DNA from: Drechslerella dactyloides
Taxonomy: Eukaryota; Ascomycota; Orbiliomycetes; Orbiliales; Orbiliaceae
Length of the DNA stretch: 64,000 bases
NCBI GenBank assembly: GCA_020064725.1
Contig: JAGTWJ010000001.1
Location: forward strand, 1,984,001 to 2,048,000
Reading direction: 5' to 3'
Under the pieces are notes generated by a model that had not been told where the DNA came from, ran no database searches, and worked only from the letters and a program-made list of their open reading frames with translations. The translations under genes were made by a program, and so were the position numbers. Shown piece after piece: positions 48,377 through 59,594 of this stretch. How positions within the stretch are numbered: position 1 is the first letter of the stretch; each line of letters starts with the position of its first letter.

Positions 48377-50364
48377 ATGTCCTTCCTCGGAGGCGCGGAG
48401 TGCTCGACGGGGCGCAACCCGCTCGCCCAGTTCACAAAGCACGTCTCCGATGACAAGTCGCTGCAGCGGGACCGCATGGTCGGCGGCGTGCCCGGTGGGC
48501 AGGGGCTGCAGCAGGGGATGCGGACGCAGGGCATCGTGCAGGGACCCACGGGCGACCAGCAGGTACTATAACCTCACTCTCTTCGTCGTGTGTACAGTTT
48601 AAAGTATGGGTGGAATGGGTGCTGACGTGTGGTGGCGGTGATATGATTAGATGGAGCAGTTTTTGATGCAGGATCCCGCTGCGCAGCAGGCGGCGGGCCC
48701 GTTCCAGTTCGATCAGATGCGCGGGGAGCTCGGCCACATCGCACCGGGACAGGTCAACTGGGCGGCGGAGTTCGCGACGATGCCGCCCGGCGAGGACCGC
48801 GCGCAGCTCGAGGCCGCGTTCCACGCCGCGCAGGCCAAGGGCGAGCCGTTCAACCCGGCTGAATTCGCGGCGTTCCAGCACCACGCGCAGCAGCCGGCGG
48901 ACCTCGCGAGCCCGATGGCGGCGGGCCCCACGGCTGCCGGGCCCGGGTACTACCCGCAGCGGTTCCAAGGGTACGGGATGGGCGGGATTTTCAGCGGCGG
49001 GTTCGCGCGAGGGGCGGCGCAGATACCGACGCACACGGCCCCGGAGACGACGACGACGGTGAAGGGCAAGGAGAAGGCGGTGGAGCTGACGGACGAGGAC
49101 TGGCAGACGCAGTTCAAGCGGATCGAGGAGCAGCAGCACGAGCCGACGGTGGACGAGGACGCGCAGGCGAACCGGGCGATCGAGGAGGAGCTGGAGAAGC
49201 AGACGGCCGACGGCCTGTTCTCGGACTTCGAACCCTTGTGGGACGGCATCCAGAAGGACATGGAGGCCAACGGCGTCAAGGTCGACGACTGGAACTGGGA
49301 GCCCGGCACGATCCCCGGCCAGCCGCCGAACCTGGGAGACTATCTCTTCGAACCCGAGAACCCCTACATGGAGATCGGAAACCCCTTCAACGAGGGCGTC
49401 CGGCTGATGGACAGCCACGGCAACCTCTCGCTGGCGGCGCTGGCGTTCGAGGCGGCCTGCCAGAAGGATCCCTCGCACGTGGAGGCCTGGGAGCGGCTGG
49501 GCGCCGCGCAGGCGCAGAACGAGAAGGAAACCCCCGCGATCCGCGCGCTCGAGCACGCGCTCAAGCTGGACCCGGCCAACACGAACGCGCTGATGGGGCT
49601 GGCGATAAGCTACACGAACGAAGGCTACGACACGACGGCGTACAGCACGCTCGAGCGCTGGCTCAACGTGCGCTACGCGGACATCACGTCACCGGCCGTC
49701 GAGAACCCGCTCGACAGACTCGCGATCCACAGCCGCGTGACGGACCTGTTCATCCGCGCCGCCGTCTCCGCACCGGAGGGCGCGGCGTTCGACTCGGAAG
49801 TGCAGGTGGGGCTGGGCGTGCTGTTCTACGGGGCGGAGGAGTACGACAAGGCGGTGGACTGCTTCAGCAGCGCGTTGGAAAGCGACTTTGACGCCCGCGA
49901 CCGCAACCATCTGTTGTGGAACCGGCTGGGCGCGACGCTGGCGAACAGCGGGCGGTCGGAGGAGGCGATCGAGGCGTACGAGAAGGCGCTCACGATCAAC
50001 CCGAACTTTGTGCGGGCGCGGTACAACCTGGGCGTGTCGTGCATCAACATTGGCTGCTACGAGGAGGCGGCGCAGCATCTGCTCGGGGCGCTGGCGATGC
50101 ACAAGGTCATCACGGCGGCGGATGCGGCGGAGGCGGAGAAGGTCGGGGTTGATGTGACGAAGATTGAGCACAACCAGAGCACGAATCTGTACGATACGCT
50201 GCGGCGGGTGTTCGGGCAGATGAACCGGCGGGATCTGGCGGACATGGTTGTGAACGGGATGGACGTCGATGTTTTTCGTAAGGTGAGTTCATCCCCTATA
50301 TCTAAACCGTGCGTGTATTGGGGGATACCAAGCTGATCATTGTTTCTAGGAGTTCGAGTTCTGA
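48377..50364 (+). CDS. PEX5: Peroxisomal targeting signal 1 receptor Pex5
   Basis: Cycling receptor that binds PTS1 cargo in the cytosol and docks at Pex13/Pex14 on peroxisomes. Exons 48377-48562, 48651-50282 and 50350-50364 give 610 residues. The N-terminus MSFLGGAEC has the conserved Cys9 used for ubiquitin-dependent recycling, followed by NPLAQFTKH. Two WxxxF motifs for Pex14 binding are visible, W99AAEF and W213QTQF. TPR repeats run from about residue 306 (NPFNEGVRLMDSHGNLSLAALAFEAA) through HVEAWERLGAAQAQNEKE, ALEHALKLDPANTNALMGLA, NHLLWNRLGATLANSGRSEEA and FVRARYNLGVSCINIGCYEEA. The last intron (donor GTGAGT) leaves a 15-nt terminal exon encoding EFEF. It is clear on all counts. No PEX7-binding box was checked in detail. 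Confidence 0.96.
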
Positions 50365-51842
50365 GATGGCGGGGTGGAGCTACGGGTGCCGGAACGGGTG
50401 CTGCGAGTCGCTGGAGGCGCTGCTGGAGCGGTGGTATCCGCGGGAGGGGGAAGGGGAAGGGGGTACGATAAAACGGCTGCGGGTGCACGGGCGGCGGGAT
50501 GTCACTTACATGCGTGATCATGATCAATGACGAGCGTTGACGGGGAGCGGTGGATATCATATCATACGATAGTATACGTACAGTTACCTCATGTAGTTAC
50601 GAGCTTTTTTGCAATCGACGCATAAATAGTAGCGCGGCCATATTTCATCCATCGCATTGCATTATATCAATATCAATTTGGATATCATCAGTATCGTTGA
50701 CCGTGGTGGTAGTATAGCACTCGAGTGGGGGGCTTGGTCTCGGGGAGGTTGATAGCACGGTATATCTGCATGCATGTGGCAAGCTAGTGATTGTAGGCGG
50801 GCCCGGGTGAGCTGGCGATTGGCCTGGATCAGCCACCATCCTCATCCAGCGTAGATACAGTCTACTACTGATACTCGCACATGTAATTATGCGGGCAGAT
50901 GCTAGTCGCATGCGGTGCCACATGCAGTCGACGACGGTGAGGGATATTGATGCCGTATACATCTACAAAACGGTGACAAGTGCATGCGGGTTGGCGCCTG
51001 TGCAACGGCCGGCCGCCGCACACCGCATCCATTGTAATATTACATTGTGACAATGATAAAACAGACTATCCGGTGCTAGTGCCCCCAACAAGAAAGGAGT
51101 GCTGGACAAGAGCTGTCTGAGACGCTGCCGTTCCGGGCAGCCATTACGTCGACGCTCGAAAGCAAGGTATCGGCGTTGGAAGAAAGAGGTCACCGGACTG
51201 CTGGGGGGATCAGGTCTTGGAGCATTGCCGGCGGCCAATCGCAGGGCCGGGCGATGTGACAACCTCCGCCGGCTTGCATACGCCCCTTCAGCCTGTATTG
51301 TCTTTCTCCCATCGCCGCCTAGCTGTCCTTTCCCGGGTGCGACGAGCTACTTGTACACTAAGAGGTAGCTATCCAAGAACTATAAACTGGGAGAGATAAG
51401 AGGTACATACTACTATATCATCATCGCGATAGCAAGAGGTATAAAGAGGAGAAGCGCCCCAACAACACGCCAACAAGCTGCTGCTGCTGAGGAACTTGCT
51501 TGTGGTTAGCTTCCCCTGACCAGCCATCCACATCCATCCGTCTCCCCTCGCTATCTTCACTATCACCACCACCACCACCATCAATCGCTATCGCTATCAG
51601 CTGGCTTCAGCTCCCTTACGCCCTCGGTGGGCCCCGTCCGGCTAATCTCAGCGAATCTGATCTGATCTGACCCGATCCGATCTGGTCAGCAATTGTATCT
51701 TTCATCAACAGCAAACACCTCGGTGCTACCGCTGCGTACAGCTGGCCAGCCACCTGACCTCGACGACGCCAGACGATAGCATAATACCATAACATCATCA
51801 CCACCCTCCGCCGAGTGATATGACCACCCGACGCTGCCGTCG
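50365..51842. other. Intergenic region
   Basis: No gene recognised. It has imperfect GATCTGATC repeats at about 51656-51690 and CACCACCACCACC / CTATCGCTATC repeats around 51560-51600, in what is probably the leader of the downstream gene. Confidence 0.5.
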
Positions 51843-52274
51843 ATGATGCAGCCCTCCATCCTGCTGGGCCCCCCGCCGCCCTTCCCGGACTCTCCCGCTG
51901 ACTCTTCCCCTGCCGGTGCTTCTATTCCTGGCGGTGCGACATCCTTCATCCCGGATCGAGCGCCCTCCTTCGCCCGCAGACCGCCGCCTTCTGCTGCTGC
52001 TGCTGCTGCTAGTTATCCTCCCGGCCAGCGTCGCTCTGCCGGCTCCGATTTCATTCACGTAGACAGGTCCAACAACCGGCGGATCATGGCAGGTAAGCTG
52101 AACCATACGCTGTCTTCTTCTTCTACTGCTGTATCGTCCTCGTCGTCGCCGTCCGGCAGCGCTGCCTTTGCGCTATCGCTGCTCGCGCACCCCGACGTCG
52201 TCGTTCTCTTGCAAATATACCTCTTCAAGCTGCTCTACCTCGCCCTCCGCATCGCCAAATTCACCACCTCTTAA
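51843..52274 (+). CDS. 143-codon ORF upstream of a membrane-protein gene (uORF or separate small protein)
   Basis: An ATG-initiated frame encoding a Pro/Ser-rich product (MMQPSILLGPPPPFPDSP) that ends in a hydrophobic segment (LLAHPDVVVLLQIYLFKLLYLALRIAKF), which could be a membrane anchor. It stops 78 bp before the ATG of the 381-residue protein. A good donor, CAG followed by GTAAGC at 52093, lies inside it, so part of it may instead be a leader exon or an alternative first exon. No family recognised. Whether it is translated from its own mRNA, acts as a long uORF, or is only a leader cannot be decided from sequence. Confidence 0.4.
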   Translation: MMQPSILLGPPPPFPDSPADSSPAGASIPGGATSFIPDRAPSFARRPPPSAAAAAASYPPGQRRSAGSDFIHVDRSNNRRIMAGKLNHTLSSSSTAVSSSSSPSGSAAFALSLLAHPDVVVLLQIYLFKLLYLALRIAKFTTS

Positions 52275-52352
52275 ATCGCCCGCTCGCACGCCCATATATT
52301 TCCATATATTGCATACCGTTCGAGGAACGGTGAGAGGGAGCTCGGGCTCACC

Positions 52353-53498
52353 ATGATTACCGTCTCGATAGCCCCCGACCGCGTCGACTCCTGGATCGAG
52401 GTCGCCTCCCAGCCGTCCGACAGCTACACCTCCTCCTCCTCGCCCGAGTTCGAAGACGCCGTCATCTCCACCGGCCTGCACCCACCCCGCCGCCGCAAGC
52501 CCCGCCGCCGACGCAACTCCACCGCCACCGCCGTCGCTGTCGCCGCGCCAGCCGAATTCGACGACGAAAGCAGCGAGTTTGACGACGACGAGATCGACCT
52601 GAACGCACTCGACAGCATCGGCAGCTCCATCACGGATCCGTCGCTAAGTGAGGGTGAGGAAGGCTCCTCGGACGAAGACGACGAAGAGGAGGATGAGGAA
52701 GAAACGGGAGGGAACGACGCCAGCGAGGAAGAACAGCCTGTTGCCGCGGGATTCCTGCGATACCCCGGCGTATCGAGACCCCAGGGCAACTACCGCACCT
52801 TCTCGCGAGAACCACCGCAACCTGACCACGACGCCGCCCTGCGCGCCTCGCTGTCCACGCTGCTCTCCTGCGCCGCCGGCGTCGGCAGCGCGTCCAAGCC
52901 GCGGACGGTCAGCGAGCGCATGGCCGCGGTGCAGGAACACGCCCGCCCAGCTCCGATCCACACGCTCTCCCTCGTAACGGACTCCGAGCGCGAAGCCATG
53001 CTCGCGGCACCACCGCCGCCTCTGCCACCGCACCGTCGAGCCGCGCCCGTCCAACAACAGCACCACCAACAGCAGCATCAACAGCACCCGCAGCAAGTCG
53101 TGCAGCAGCAGCAGCACCGTCACCGCCTCCCCTCCCCGCGCCGGAAGGACGACAGCGGCAAACATAGTAGAGCGAAAGCCCGTTCCCGGCGGTCCTCCAA
53201 GGCGACGACCGGGGCCATCGTACCCGCTGCGAGTGCCGCGCCGGCGGCGTCGCCGAATATGACGTTTCTGATGCTCGCGTTCTCCGCGGGCGCGGTTGTA
53301 ATCGTCAGTGCGATTAGCTTTTCCGCGGGCTTTGCGCTCGGACGGGAAGTTGGCAGAAGCGAGGTGCTCGAGCTCGGCGGCGCGGCGGGCGGGGAGATGG
53401 TGAAGCGGGCGGCGAGCGGGACTGTGGGGAAGGTTGGCGGGCGGATTGTGATGAGCACCGGTGTTGGCAGCGGGTTGAGGAGCATTACCGTCTCGTGA
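52353..53498 (+). CDS. Unknown 381-residue protein with one C-terminal membrane segment
   Basis: A single-exon frame starting MITVSIAPDRVDSWIEVASQPSDSYTS. Features in order: basic PPRRRKPRRRR (about 45-55), a long acidic run (SEGEEGSSDEDDEEEDEEE, about 97-115), a Gln/His-rich low-complexity stretch (about 232-255), a basic stretch with KHSRAKARSRRSSK, then a hydrophobic helix about residues 304-330 (MTFLMLAFSAGAVVIVSAIS, ending before GFALGREVG). The short Ser/Gly/Val-rich end would face the other side of the membrane. There is no N-terminal signal peptide, so a tail-proximal single-pass topology is likely. I do not recognise the family; the opening SWIEVASQPS stretch looks like the most conserved part. 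Confidence 0.82.
   Translation: MITVSIAPDRVDSWIEVASQPSDSYTSSSSPEFEDAVISTGLHPPRRRKPRRRRNSTATAVAVAAPAEFDDESSEFDDDEIDLNALDSIGSSITDPSLSEGEEGSSDEDDEEEDEEETGGNDASEEEQPVAAGFLRYPGVSRPQGNYRTFSREPPQPDHDAALRASLSTLLSCAAGVGSASKPRTVSERMAAVQEHARPAPIHTLSLVTDSEREAMLAAPPPPLPPHRRAAPVQQQHHQQQHQQHPQQVVQQQQHRHRLPSPRRKDDSGKHSRAKARSRRSSKATTGAIVPAASAAPAASPNMTFLMLAFSAGAVVIVSAISFSAGFALGREVGRSEVLELGGAAGGEMVKRAASGTVGKVGGRIVMSTGVGSGLRSITVS
53050..53130 (+). repeat. Coding CAG/CAC/CAA low-complexity stretch
   Basis: Interspersed CAG, CAA and CAC codons give the Gln/His-rich segment of the 381-residue membrane protein. The codons are mixed, so the tract is less prone to slippage than a pure CAG run. Confidence 0.8.
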
Positions 53499-55717
53499 GC
53501 ATTTCCGAAGGCTTGCATTGGCATATTTGCGGTATGTTTTAAGGTTTGGCGGTTATTTCATGGGTTATTTCTTCATTTTCTTCCTACTTTCTGCTTTCGA
53601 GTTTGCACGTTGTTTACCGATGGAGTTGGTCTTTGATATCATTTTTATTTTCTTCTTCATTTTCCACCATCCCCACGTTGTGAAGGCCGCTTGGTTGAGT
53701 TGCTCCTGCGACGTTTTGCATGTCTTCCATTTTACCATTTGCTGCTGTTGATGGGGAGGAGCAGGCTGATGGCATCGGACTGGGTGTCTTTTATTCCATT
53801 TCATAGTGTCGGTATTGGTATTAGTAATTGTTGAGTTTCGCGGCATGTATGGTTTGGATGTATGGATTTCCTTCACGGCTGGAGTTTTTTTCACTTGTTC
53901 CCCATTCTTTATTATCGCCATGATTGGTATTCGTGTTTGGCATTTTTTGTCTGGCTGGCTTTGTGTCGTGTGCGTGCGTGTTCACGAGCATTGTGCGTGT
54001 CGTGCTGGCAGATCGGTGGCTTTTGTATGTACCTATTGCGCACGTGCGTACGCTGGGTATCTTGAATACTATTTCATAATTTGTGTCTTGCTTTCCACTA
54101 TTTTCTGTGCTGTCTTATTGCTTGGTATTATGGGTCCTACTTGGGTGCCCTGTGGTGGTGCCTTGACCTTCATCACTTGAGCTTACATTCTGTGATCGAC
54201 TGGTTGGTCGGTTGGCTGGTGAGTGGGTGGATGGACGGATGATGTGGCTGGATATACGTGCATGCGTGCATGCTTCTCTACTCTTTGTGATTATCTTGTT
54301 TCCGAACTCCACTTTTTGCACAGGAAGACAGTGTACCGTTGCCCTCGTACCTCTGTTATCCTTTCCTCCTTGTTATTCTTTTCCTCCTTGTTTTTTTTTT
54401 TTTAGATATTGGGTGGGAATATGAGGTGGATAGGGAAAGGGTGTCGACGGCGGGAGGGGATAGGTGGACGACGGTATTATAACCTCGCGGTTTGGATCTC
54501 TGCTTGCAATTGTGGGATGGACGGGTGCTGCACTCGCGCTCGACGTTTCTCGATTCTATTCTACTCTATATATATGATCATCTGTGTGCCTGGGGTGTGT
54601 TATCGTACGTATGTAGCCTTGGATGTATGGGGTAGGGTTTAGGTAATAAGGTAAGAATACGTATACGTCGGTATACGTACGGTGTATTGGGCGGATGGAA
54701 GGAGTTGGTGATTCATGTATAGGGGTTGCTTGGTAGAGGGGTACGGTAGAGCGGTGGTGTTAGGTTGCTTTCATTAAAACCTTGTCTCGTAAACCAAACT
54801 GAGAAAAACCCGTTTGTGTGCACGGGATGCGTGATATTCAGGATCAATTGCAGATTGTGTGATATTTTCCGGTCGTGTATTACATGATGCATAGGGTATA
54901 CTCATCAGCTTTAGTACTTCCTGCGTTTCAAGTCCCTTTCCTTCAACCTTTTCGAGGATTTTGGTTTCGTCTTTCCTTCGCCTATATATCATCGAACGTA
55001 TGTTCTTTATGGTTTTCGAGTGCCTGGGTCTGTGTATACCTAAGTATCTACCTGTGCTCTCTAACATCAATCAGAGTCGTGTGTCACCTTGGGCACGTAC
55101 GTGGCGCTACACATGTGCACGCGCCCCAGCCGAGAGCGTGCAGCGTGTGGTATATACACACGACACGAATTTTGGCGTGACGGGCGCCTACGCTCGACGA
55201 GTTCATGCTACAAACAGCCCAGTCGAGGCGACACCGATTGAGCGTGGTCTATGCTAAAATACACTGAGATGAAGTAGATGGACGCGATTGTAGCGTGCAT
55301 GTAGTCTATTGAATGGTGTATATATATGCATGTAAACTAGCCCGTACGTCTTGATCATTGAAGCGCCGAATTCAAGCAAAATGTCGATAATTACAAGTTG
55401 TATGTATATATGCTCATGTGTTTACACTCAGCGTCAAGAACGCAGTCGTCCTTACTCGACCTATTGGGCGGTTAAATTTCGGCACCATCGAGTTGTAGTG
55501 CGGTGTAGTGCTATACTGAGAACCGATTGGCCATGAGGTAGTTGGTCGAGTCGTCACGAACAGCTTGCCATCTCGACTTCGCTGTGCTATATACTGTTCA
55601 GTGCATACCGACCCAACCGCACGTACGGCCTTTCACATGCGTGCATGACCTCGTGACTGCCATTTTGCACCCATACCGAATTATACGCCTCGCCATATCG
55701 TGTGGTATATGCGGCCG
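53499..55717. other. Intergenic, convergent with the bestrophin-like gene
   Basis: T-rich non-coding sequence on both sides of 54.4 kb, including a run of 13 T interrupted only at its edges. Frames are Phe/Cys/Val-rich and low-complexity. No gene recognised. Confidence 0.55.
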
Positions 55718-57715
55718 TCAGCCTTCCGGCATCTCGCCCTTCATTTTCATCACCTCCAGTATATCGCCGACGCTCAAGCTGCGAACGCACTCTGCAAAGT
55801 CCTTCTTCACGAGCGGTCCCAGCGGCCGGTTTCCCTTCAGGTACATCCACGCCGGCACGCTGCTCCCGCATTCCCCGCCTGCAGCGCCACCGGTACCGGT
55901 ACACGTGTTGGCGGGTTTCGGCTTCTCGCTGTATTTCGGTTCGACGTCCTCGGCTTCCGCGGCGGCGGTGTAGTAGCTTGAGTGCGCGGTTACGAGCGGC
56001 TGGTGCGCTAGCGGCGAGGAGGTTAGCGCGTCGATTTCGATTGCGAGGGTCGTGCAGGCGATGTCGAGTGGTAGTGCGGTTGCGTCGCTGGCGGAGAAGG
56101 GCGTGGCGAGGGAGGCCGCGGCGGATGAGAGGCCGAGGAGGGTGAAGGCGAGGATGACGCTGAGCGGACGTTAGCTTAGGTACTTTATATAATAAGTAAG
56201 TACTTCTGGATGTTGTTGTATACGTACGCGGCGGGGATGGTGAGCCAGTTCATGGCTTGGAGGAGCTGGAAGGGGAGCAGCAGGAGGAAGAGCCATTTGA
56301 TCTGGGCGATGATGACAGTATACGGTAACTATACGAGTTTATACATTATATCAGCTGAGCTTCTAATGTCATATCACATAATACGAGATGAAGTGGTGGA
56401 CCGCACTCACAGGCATGCTACCTTCCTCCAACAAAGCCTCGCAACGGCCGAGTATATCCCCCAACGTCGCCAGCTCCCGCTGCACCGCGCCGCTCAGCCC
56501 ACCGCTGCCCGAAAGCTTGCGCTCGCACGCCAGATACCCCGCGTAGCTACCCAGGAACCCGAGAATCTCAAGCGGCAGGTTGTGCTGCGTTATCGCCGTG
56601 TTGGATGGGATCACGGCCGGCTGCGGGTGCGGCGGCGGGTGAGGCGGCGGCGTGGAGAAGAGGCTGCGCGGCCAGCTGGTGGAGGTGGGCGGTGGGATTG
56701 CGGGGAGGCCCTTTTCGGGGTCCATTGTCGTGTAGAGGGTTTGGGAGACGGAGATCTGGGTTTGCGGGCCGCGACGGGCGAGCTGGCGATATCAATCGAG
56801 TCAGTCATCGGTACGATATCAATCGCATACGCATATTACAATTACATCCCGCATGCAAATTTAGAGATTCCTCTAGAAGTGCACTGCACCAAGAGGCGTC
56901 TCGACACCACTCCCGAGACCCGAAACGACACCAGCGCACCGACAAGGACATGTTGATATCATATTAAAAGAAAAAAAAAAAAGACTGGATACGTACCGTC
57001 GGCAGATAGCCAACCCGGGACCGCACGTCAGGCCACTCGGTCCCATACTCCCCGCGCACATGACGCTTCAGCGCAACCGCAAACCCAACCAGCAGCCGGA
57101 TCGCAGACGCCTTGCACAGCAGGTCCTCGCGCAGCTTGCGCTCCACCTGCATCTGCGTCGGCGGTGGCCAGGGACCGGATTTGGCGCTGCACGCGTGCGA
57201 CTGCTGCAGCGGTGCCCGCGGCCCGTCGGGGACGTTGAACCAGATTAGGCGGGCGAGGTTGCGGATGCAGATTGTCAGACGGGTCCATTGAGTGCTGCGG
57301 AGGTGCACGTAATAACGTTAGCGAAGCGCACTGATGCAGATGTAGTTATTTATATACATGCTCAACGGGGTGCATGAAGGTATATATCTAGGGATCGTAC
57401 GCACCGAGCGTCTTGGTAGCGGTGGTAGCCGGCGCAGAGCTTGAAGGCGATGGCAATGGCCGTTACGAGTCCTAGATTTGTCGTTCCGTTAGTTGTATTT
57501 GCACATGTATCGCGAAGCAACCGGACTGTAGATATATTGCAATATGAAAGCTGACACTACTCACCGAGCAACGAAACGAGTCCCTCGTCCACCTGCAGGT
57601 TGTAATGGTACAGGTGGACGTACGTGACCGCCGCCGACCAGAAGCCCACGAGAAGTAGCCCGGGCAGCGTGGCGAATATCACGCCGCTGCGCAGACGGAG
57701 TGGATACGGCAGCAT
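55718..57715 (-). CDS. Bestrophin-like (UPF0187) membrane channel protein
   Basis: Predicted anion channel of the fungal bestrophin-like family. Six minus-strand exons: 57565-57715, 57405-57471, 56997-57294, 56411-56782, 56228-56328 and 55718-56159, giving 476 residues with phases matching throughout. Family marks are LPYPLRLRSGVIFATLPGLL near the N-terminus (first membrane segment), LVTAIAIAFKLCAGYHRYQDAR, TQWTRLTICIRNLARLIW, LVGFAVALKRHVRGEYG and, in exon 5, LPYTVIIAQIKWLFLLLLPF followed by QLLQAMNWLTIPAA. The C-terminal exon ends in a soluble tail (EVMKMKGEMPEG). A proline-rich insert (PPPHPPPHPQP, exon 4) is unusual. The start used is MLPYPL; in-frame codons reach back to an acceptor at about 57747, so a 5' exon further upstream (for example ending at 57961) may add residues or be untranslated. 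Confidence 0.85.
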
Positions 57716-59594
57716 TAGAACGACAATCCTGGTGGCTCGATCCGAACTGCTAAAGATTTGACAAAAGTTAGCGTGATATCCATTTAGGGCTTTGATATGG
57801 AAAAATTGCGTAGCTACAGTTCCGGCATCGTAGATTGCAATGCGGACGTGTAACAAATGCAACGTCCCAACGGTGGCGATTTATGCAATATGGCGTGCAT
57901 ATGCATGTGGACCGAAGAGCTACCGATGGGCTTGGCTCTAGAGGAATTCGGGGTTCGTACCTTCGCTAGATATAGTGCCGATGTGCAACAGCACGGGAGA
58001 TACCCGTCGTCGTTTTAGGATATAAACGGGAAACGGCTCTCTTCCCGCGAGCCCAGCGCGAGGTCGGCCGATCCAAAACGAGACTCAACCTGTTGAAACA
58101 AGAAACACGGAAGTCAAAGAAACAATAGCACAAAGGGTCCGAAAAATATCTATAAGAATCCAAGAAATATAGTACCAAGAATCCAAGAGATCGGTCGAAA
58201 AAAAAGAGTGAATAAGTGAGTGGACGAGCGGGCAGAATGAGTGACTGAAAGAGCGGTATAGCGTAGCCTGCCACGTTAGTTAGAGTATCCTCATATGCAT
58301 CCTCACCACCGCAGCGCAGCTGGACGGCAAGCAGTCGCCATTATATTATATCTCAGTATTAATATTAGTCAACGGGTATAACCACCACGCGAGTGCACGC
58401 CAGCTGCACGTTTGTTTGTCCGCCCCGCAGAAGATATTTTTAAAAAGAAACAGAAAACGATCACAAGTGTTAAAATAAAAAGAGCGTGAGAGGAATTTAA
58501 GTAGGCGTGTATTACATCAGTTTGCGCAATCAGAGCAATCATCTCGCTGGACGTGCAGCGCAGGCATGTGGCCTGCATATGCGAGCAAACGAGAATAGAT
58601 CTCGATATTTGACAGTAATCTAAAAGCCCACACGACAAGCCTTCTTAGCCTCTCGCCAGTTCTTGCCGTGAACGCCCGCATCCCGGTGCCTTAACTTGCA
58701 GATGTTTCTCACGGAGCCAATTCGCCGGCGTATGTACGCCGTGCATGCACATATATTTCAATGGGACATGGGTGTACGGTGTATAGTGGTTCCAATGCCT
58801 GGCGAGTTATCCATTTGTTAGTGGCCGGGTGGTCGTCCGCTTGCTACACTTACTGCGGCAGCAGGGAGTCACGCGTTGCAATACTGTCGGATTAAGCGCC
58901 GGGTCGGCCATTTGATTGTCGGGACGCATCCAAGGCTCGAGAGACGGGAGCCTGGAAGATTGAGATTGATAGCGGCGTACGTATCCGCAGGAAACGTAGG
59001 AGTGCTATCGTGCCGATATCATAATTTATCTCAGGTCTGGGCCGGCGCGAACGTCGGGGCGAGGTGCTCGAACTCGTCGATGTCTCGCCCGCCGGGTGCG
59101 ACTGCATGTTGGATTTTGCTCACGCTGTCAACACAATATCAATTGTCCAGATATCAATTCGGGCAGCTTTTAGCGCTCGCCTTGTTTCCAGATGTTTCGC
59201 GGCCTGCAATCTGTGCGTTCTGGAGAAAGTGGACTCGAGCTTCCACCGTTCGATCGAAGGGACGGATAAATTATACATTAGTTGATTGCTTTCCCGGGTG
59301 CTTTCAATGCAAAAGTGGGGCCGTGAGGTCCTTCTGCGGACCTGACAGCTGCATGCATCCTGCCGACGCTGATTGCTCAAGCCTTCACTTTTAGAAACTC
59401 CCACGTGCTGTTATTACGTTATAAAATAGCATCCACTGAACGTGGCGGCTCTAAATATCCAGCTATACGAGAGGCCGAAGGTCTCCAGTCTGACTCTAGA
59501 GTGGACGGACGCTCGTCTTCAATCGTTGTCTTCTATGCCGTCGATATCGATATTTCTTATACTTCGTATCACGAATGCGGGCCCCACAATGCTT
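57716..59594. other. Intergenic, upstream of the bestrophin-like gene and downstream of GAL7
   Basis: The left part carries the leader of the bestrophin-like gene, with a plausible 5' intron on the minus strand (donor GTACGA starting at 57960, acceptor TTTAGCAG near 57748). The rest has no recognisable gene; one TGCATGCA palindrome lies at 59350. Confidence 0.5.

Noticed and set aside
48432..49556. 374-codon minus-strand frame opposite PEX5
   Set aside because: Shadow of the PEX5 coding sequence; Arg/Leu-rich composition and no domain.
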